Below are positions 17,471 through 20,000 of a stretch of DNA of 20,000 nucleotides, piece after piece; position 1 is the first letter of the stretch, and each line of letters starts with the position of its first letter. The position numbers and the translations under genes are program-made. Origin of the DNA: Prorocentrum cordatum (lineage: Eukaryota > Sar > Dinophyceae > Prorocentrales > Prorocentraceae); the NCBI GenBank assembly GCA_963575745.1, contig CAUYUJ010015267.1, forward strand, positions 20,001-40,000. Direction: 5' to 3'. The notes beneath the pieces are model-generated. The model made no database searches. It was not told the origin of the DNA and saw only the letters and a list, made by a program, of their open reading frames with translations.

Positions 17471-17569
17471 GAGAAGGCTGATGCTCGCGACTTGCCTCGG
17501 ACATGCGCGCGTTCAGACCAGAGGTATGCCAACTGGCCGATTAGTCATCCACCGTAGGGGAAGCAGCCG

Positions 17570-17637
17570 CAAACGCAGAGATAGAGAGAGAGATAAATAA
17601 ATACAGAAATATAGAGAAACGAAACAAGAAAGACAAA
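17570..17637. other. A/G-rich low-complexity stretch
   Basis: GAGAGAGATAAATAAATA and related A/G words form a short AT-rich island just before the reading frames at 17638-18468. It may be a 5' flanking region of that candidate gene; nothing more specific can be seen. Confidence 0.4.
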
Positions 17638-17677
17638 ATGGAGCGCCGTCGAATCTGCGGGGAAGCCTCGTCGAGCA

Positions 17678-18468
17678 ATGTTTCGGTCGGTCAGACCCAT
17701 CTCAGTTCCTATATCGCAGCCTGCGTTCAGGGCGTCCAGATGGTCGGCTGCTCAGCAGCGGGGGGCGCGGGCAGTGCGCGGCCTCCTCCAGAGTCTGACG
17801 GACGCCGAGACAGGCTTCCCTGGCATGATGAGCTGGGCGACAGCTTCGACGAGGATAGTCGTGAAATATTCGGCAGGGATGATCGACGATGGTCTGGAGC
17901 TAATCGCAACTCGGGGGCGACGCTGAGCTGCCACAATATCGCGCCAACCACGCCCAGGTGATGTGCGCAACGGCCATCGAGGTCGCCATCGTGAGTCAGG
18001 TCTCGGAGCTGGAGCATAACTACACGGACAAGGCCAATAGCAACCCGTCTTGAAAGATGGAAGTGCCAAGCGGGCGTGATCGCTGGGGCAAGGCGATGGG
18101 ATTTCTCCGTGGGAGGTCGAGGGGGCCAGGGCGCCATGCAGAGCCAGGTGGAGACGGGCTCTGCGACGATCGAGAGGCCCGAGATCCCGGATCAAGACCT
18201 AGCGCATCAGGAGGTCATCGTTCTCATGGTTGTGTCCGGCACGCGCGGCCTGTCGAACCTCGCGGACCAGCGCGATGCGCTGCGGAAGGTGATGAGGGGG
18301 TCCTTCGCTCTACAGCTGAGTGGCATGCAGACATATAGCCAGTGGCACGAGCTCTCCGCTCCGCGAACCAGAGCAGGCACTAGTAGACGAGGATCGCGGT
18401 GTGAAGGCATGCCCGGGCATCAGGCACATGGAATGTTGAGTGAATGTGGTTTGCAGCATGCTGCCTGA
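17678..18468 (+). CDS. Frame-broken coding candidate
   Basis: Three blocks on + look like one protein. Block 1 (17678 to about 17912) reads LLQSLTDAETGFPGMMSWAT and VVKYSAGMIDDGLELIATRG. A GGGGG run (17913-17917) shifts frame into block 2, DAELPQYRANHAQVMCATAI, EVAIVSQVSELEHNYTDKAN. After an in-frame TGA at 18051-18053 comes KMEVPSGRDRWGKAMGFLRG. A second GGGGG run (18121-18125) shifts into block 3, QVETGSATIERPEIPDQDLA, HQEVIVLMVVSGTRGLSNLA and FALQLSGMQTYSQWHELSAP. I recognise no domain. Either this is a decayed gene or the G runs are wrong in length. The 5' limit is arbitrary, as no start is convincing; an ATG at 17638 lies in another frame. Confidence 0.4.
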
Positions 18469-18469
18469 A

Positions 18470-19200
18470 CCCTCGGGCGTGCATGCGTGCATGCGCACCG
18501 CCTAGCGCTCTTCGCCGTTCCTTGCTCATCTGCTTCGACTATCGGGAGCCACGGGCGCGGGGCGCGCTCGGAAAAAGGAGATAGCCGCAGGGTCATCGAG
18601 GAGTGGGGCACCAGGGCTTGCAACGGGGAGTTTGGGATGTTCAGGAAGAGCAGCAGGAGCAGCAGCGTCGGGGGGCGGAGGGCGAATCGAGGGGTAGGAG
18701 GAGCGTGGCGGGCGCGGCTCTGGAGGGCCCCTGCGGGATCCTTGAATCCTCGAAGGCCTTCGGAAAGGGGGCTCCAGAAAAGGTGCGCGGGGCCCGGGGG
18801 GCCTCGCAGCCGCTCCGCCCCCGGTCGAGGTGGCGCTGCACGGCGCCGGGGTCTTCCTGGGCGGCCCTCCTCCGACGCGGCGGCCGCCAACGGACAAGGG
18901 CCCGCGCTTCCGTGGCGTCCTGGGGCAGATGCAGATCATGACCGCCAGTGCGTCTGACTCGGGCGTCGCAAGTCCGCTCTCGACCCGAGGCCTGGCCAGA
19001 AACACTGCAGCGCGAGGTTCCCGCGGAATGCGGGGCCGAGGGCTCCGATGTCTCACGTGCGGCAATAGCTGGGCGACGGAGGCCTGGGTATTCAGACTTC
19101 CGTACCGTTGTTCGCCTTGGAATTGCGAAGGCGGGCAACGCGCGCGTGAGCTTGAATTTTGCGCGTGTCGGGAAATATGGCTGAAATCCGCTGGTTGTAT
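18470..19200. other. GC-rich stretch without a convincing gene
   Basis: Open frames run on both strands (for example 18526-19281 on -, 18603-18941 on +), but they are Arg/Pro-rich and mutually overlapping. The + strand segment VEVALHGAGVFLGGPPPTRR (about 18826-18885) is the most protein-like, without further support. Confidence 0.4.
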
Positions 19201-19204
19201 CTCG

Positions 19205-19412
19205 TCCACTGGACCTTTCTCCCCTGCCTCCATCCTCCTTTCCCCCCGTCTGCCTTCCCCCCTCCGCCTCCCGACTTCCACCCCTCACCCACCCATCCTC
19301 CCCTTTCCTTCTGCCATCCCGCCCCACCGATGTTTTTTCTTTCCCTCCTCATCTCTCCTCCTCCTCCCCTTTCTCCTCCTCCTCCTCCTCCTCCTCCTCC
19401 TCCTCCATTCAT
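19205..19412. repeat. CTC/CCT pyrimidine tract
   Basis: C/T-rich DNA ends in pure CTC triplets (about 19354-19407). No gene is credible here. Confidence 0.8.
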
Positions 19413-19544
19413 GTTCTGTATAAGCAGCTTCTCCCTGCCGCACCCCGAGGCCAGTTTGGAGGCAGTGCCAGGTGTTCCGCCTGAGACTTCCTCACCACGC
19501 GTAACTCTGACTATTAAACATTGACAACTGCTTCACATATGGAG

Positions 19545-19794
19545 CTTCACGGATTGAGGACAACCCATTTTCAAAGTGTGGTTATTGCATCAGCGCCGCG
19601 CGCATTCGTTTTAAACATTTGCAGGGACTTCACGGATTGACGGCGGTTCCTTTTCAACACGTGGTTCTCGCATTAGCGCCGCGCACATTCGTTTTCAAAC
19701 ATTTGCAGAAGCTTCACGGATTGAGGGCGGTTCCTTTTCAATATGTGGCTCTCGCTTTAGCGTCGCGCACATTCGTTTCAAACATTTGCAAAAT
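19545..19794. repeat. Three tandem copies of an ~84-bp unit
   Basis: Units start with CTTCACGGATTGA at 19545, 19628 and 19712 (spacing 83 and 84 bp). Each contains TTTTCAA, a TGTGG/CGTGG word, CGC(A/T)TTAGCG or a variant, GCGC(A/G)CATTCGTTT and AAACATTTGCA. Copies 2 and 3 read in one frame as LHGLTAVPFQHVVLALAPRT and LHGLRAVPFQYVALALASRT. Copy 1 does not keep the frame, so a protein is doubtful. Confidence 0.9.
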
Positions 19795-19821
19795 TCGCAC
19801 GGGTTCCCATGATGAGCGTAC

Positions 19822-19930
19822 CAGAAATGGCGTTCTGGAAAGATTCAGGATTATGCGGGTGCAGCCGTTACGTTGGTTCGCGGGGCAGGAGGCCCACGAA
19901 TGGCGTTCTGGCGCGATTTAGGATCGTCAA
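19822..19930. repeat. Two copies of AATGGCGTTCTGG...GAT(T)(C/T)AGGAT
   Basis: AATGGCGTTCTGGAAAGATT followed by CAGGAT (about 19827-19852) and AATGGCGTTCTGGCGCGATT followed by TAGGAT (about 19899-19924) are nearly the same 26-mer, ~72 bp apart. They directly follow the 84-bp array and may be the start of another array running out of the window. Confidence 0.65.
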
Positions 19931-20000
19931 CACGCAACAGTCAGGTTGATCCGTGCCGTTGGAATCCCGAGAACAATGTTTTGGCATGCTTCAGGTTGTC

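Noticed and set aside
1-20000. tRNA or rRNA genes
   Set aside because: I saw no cloverleaf with A- and B-box arrangement and no recognisable rRNA segment; GGTTC words present lack partner stems.

Overview
The window looks like nuclear DNA of a core dinoflagellate. The evidence is GC-rich protein-coding stretches broken by introns, all convincing coding on the + strand, abundant simple-sequence tracts (GAG/CTC, poly-G/poly-C, GT), and two short matches to the dinoflagellate trans-spliced leader (SL) at 14524-14575, with a weaker one at 8824-8847. There are no operons, ribosome binding sites or other bacterial signals. A Prorocentrum- or Symbiodinium-like genome is my best guess; the genus cannot be settled from the sequence.

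Layout. (1) 2-922: internal part of a gene entering from the left, with an OB-fold-like feel; it may resume at 14859-15695 across a ~13.9 kb intron. (2) 945-1190: AT-rich dispersed repeat, copy 1. (3) 1348-6612: exons of a large, charged, unnamed protein (Gene A), separated by introns rich in GAG tracts and local duplications. (4) 6613-8530: no gene; a (TCC)n/(GGA)n inverted pair, a 7.17-7.52 kb minisatellite of 11-bp units, a CTC tract and a duplicated block. (5) 8533-8815: AT-rich repeat, copy 2. (6) 8855-12024: Gene B, an intron-containing, frame-damaged copy of what I recall as a multicopy dinoflagellate-restricted protein family with a Cys-rich RGWC motif. (7) 12057-14520: short tandem repeats, one acidic reading frame (12365-12658), CTC/GAG and GGT microsatellites and a four-unit degenerate tandem repeat. 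(8) 14524-14575: paired SL-like motifs. (9) 14859-15695: a good coding exon. (10) 15757-17153: a dispersed motif around CCAGGCTCTGCCAG. (11) 17081-18468: weaker coding candidates. (12) 18470-20000: no convincing gene; a CTC tract and an 84-bp tandem repeat.

No pathway links these genes. The two most informative patterns cut across them. Most reading-frame breaks fall exactly on short or long G/C homopolymers. Where two coding-like blocks stay in one frame, the only interrupting stop is TGA (four cases). Together these point either to indel errors plus decay, or to something unusual in decoding; transcript data would separate the two.
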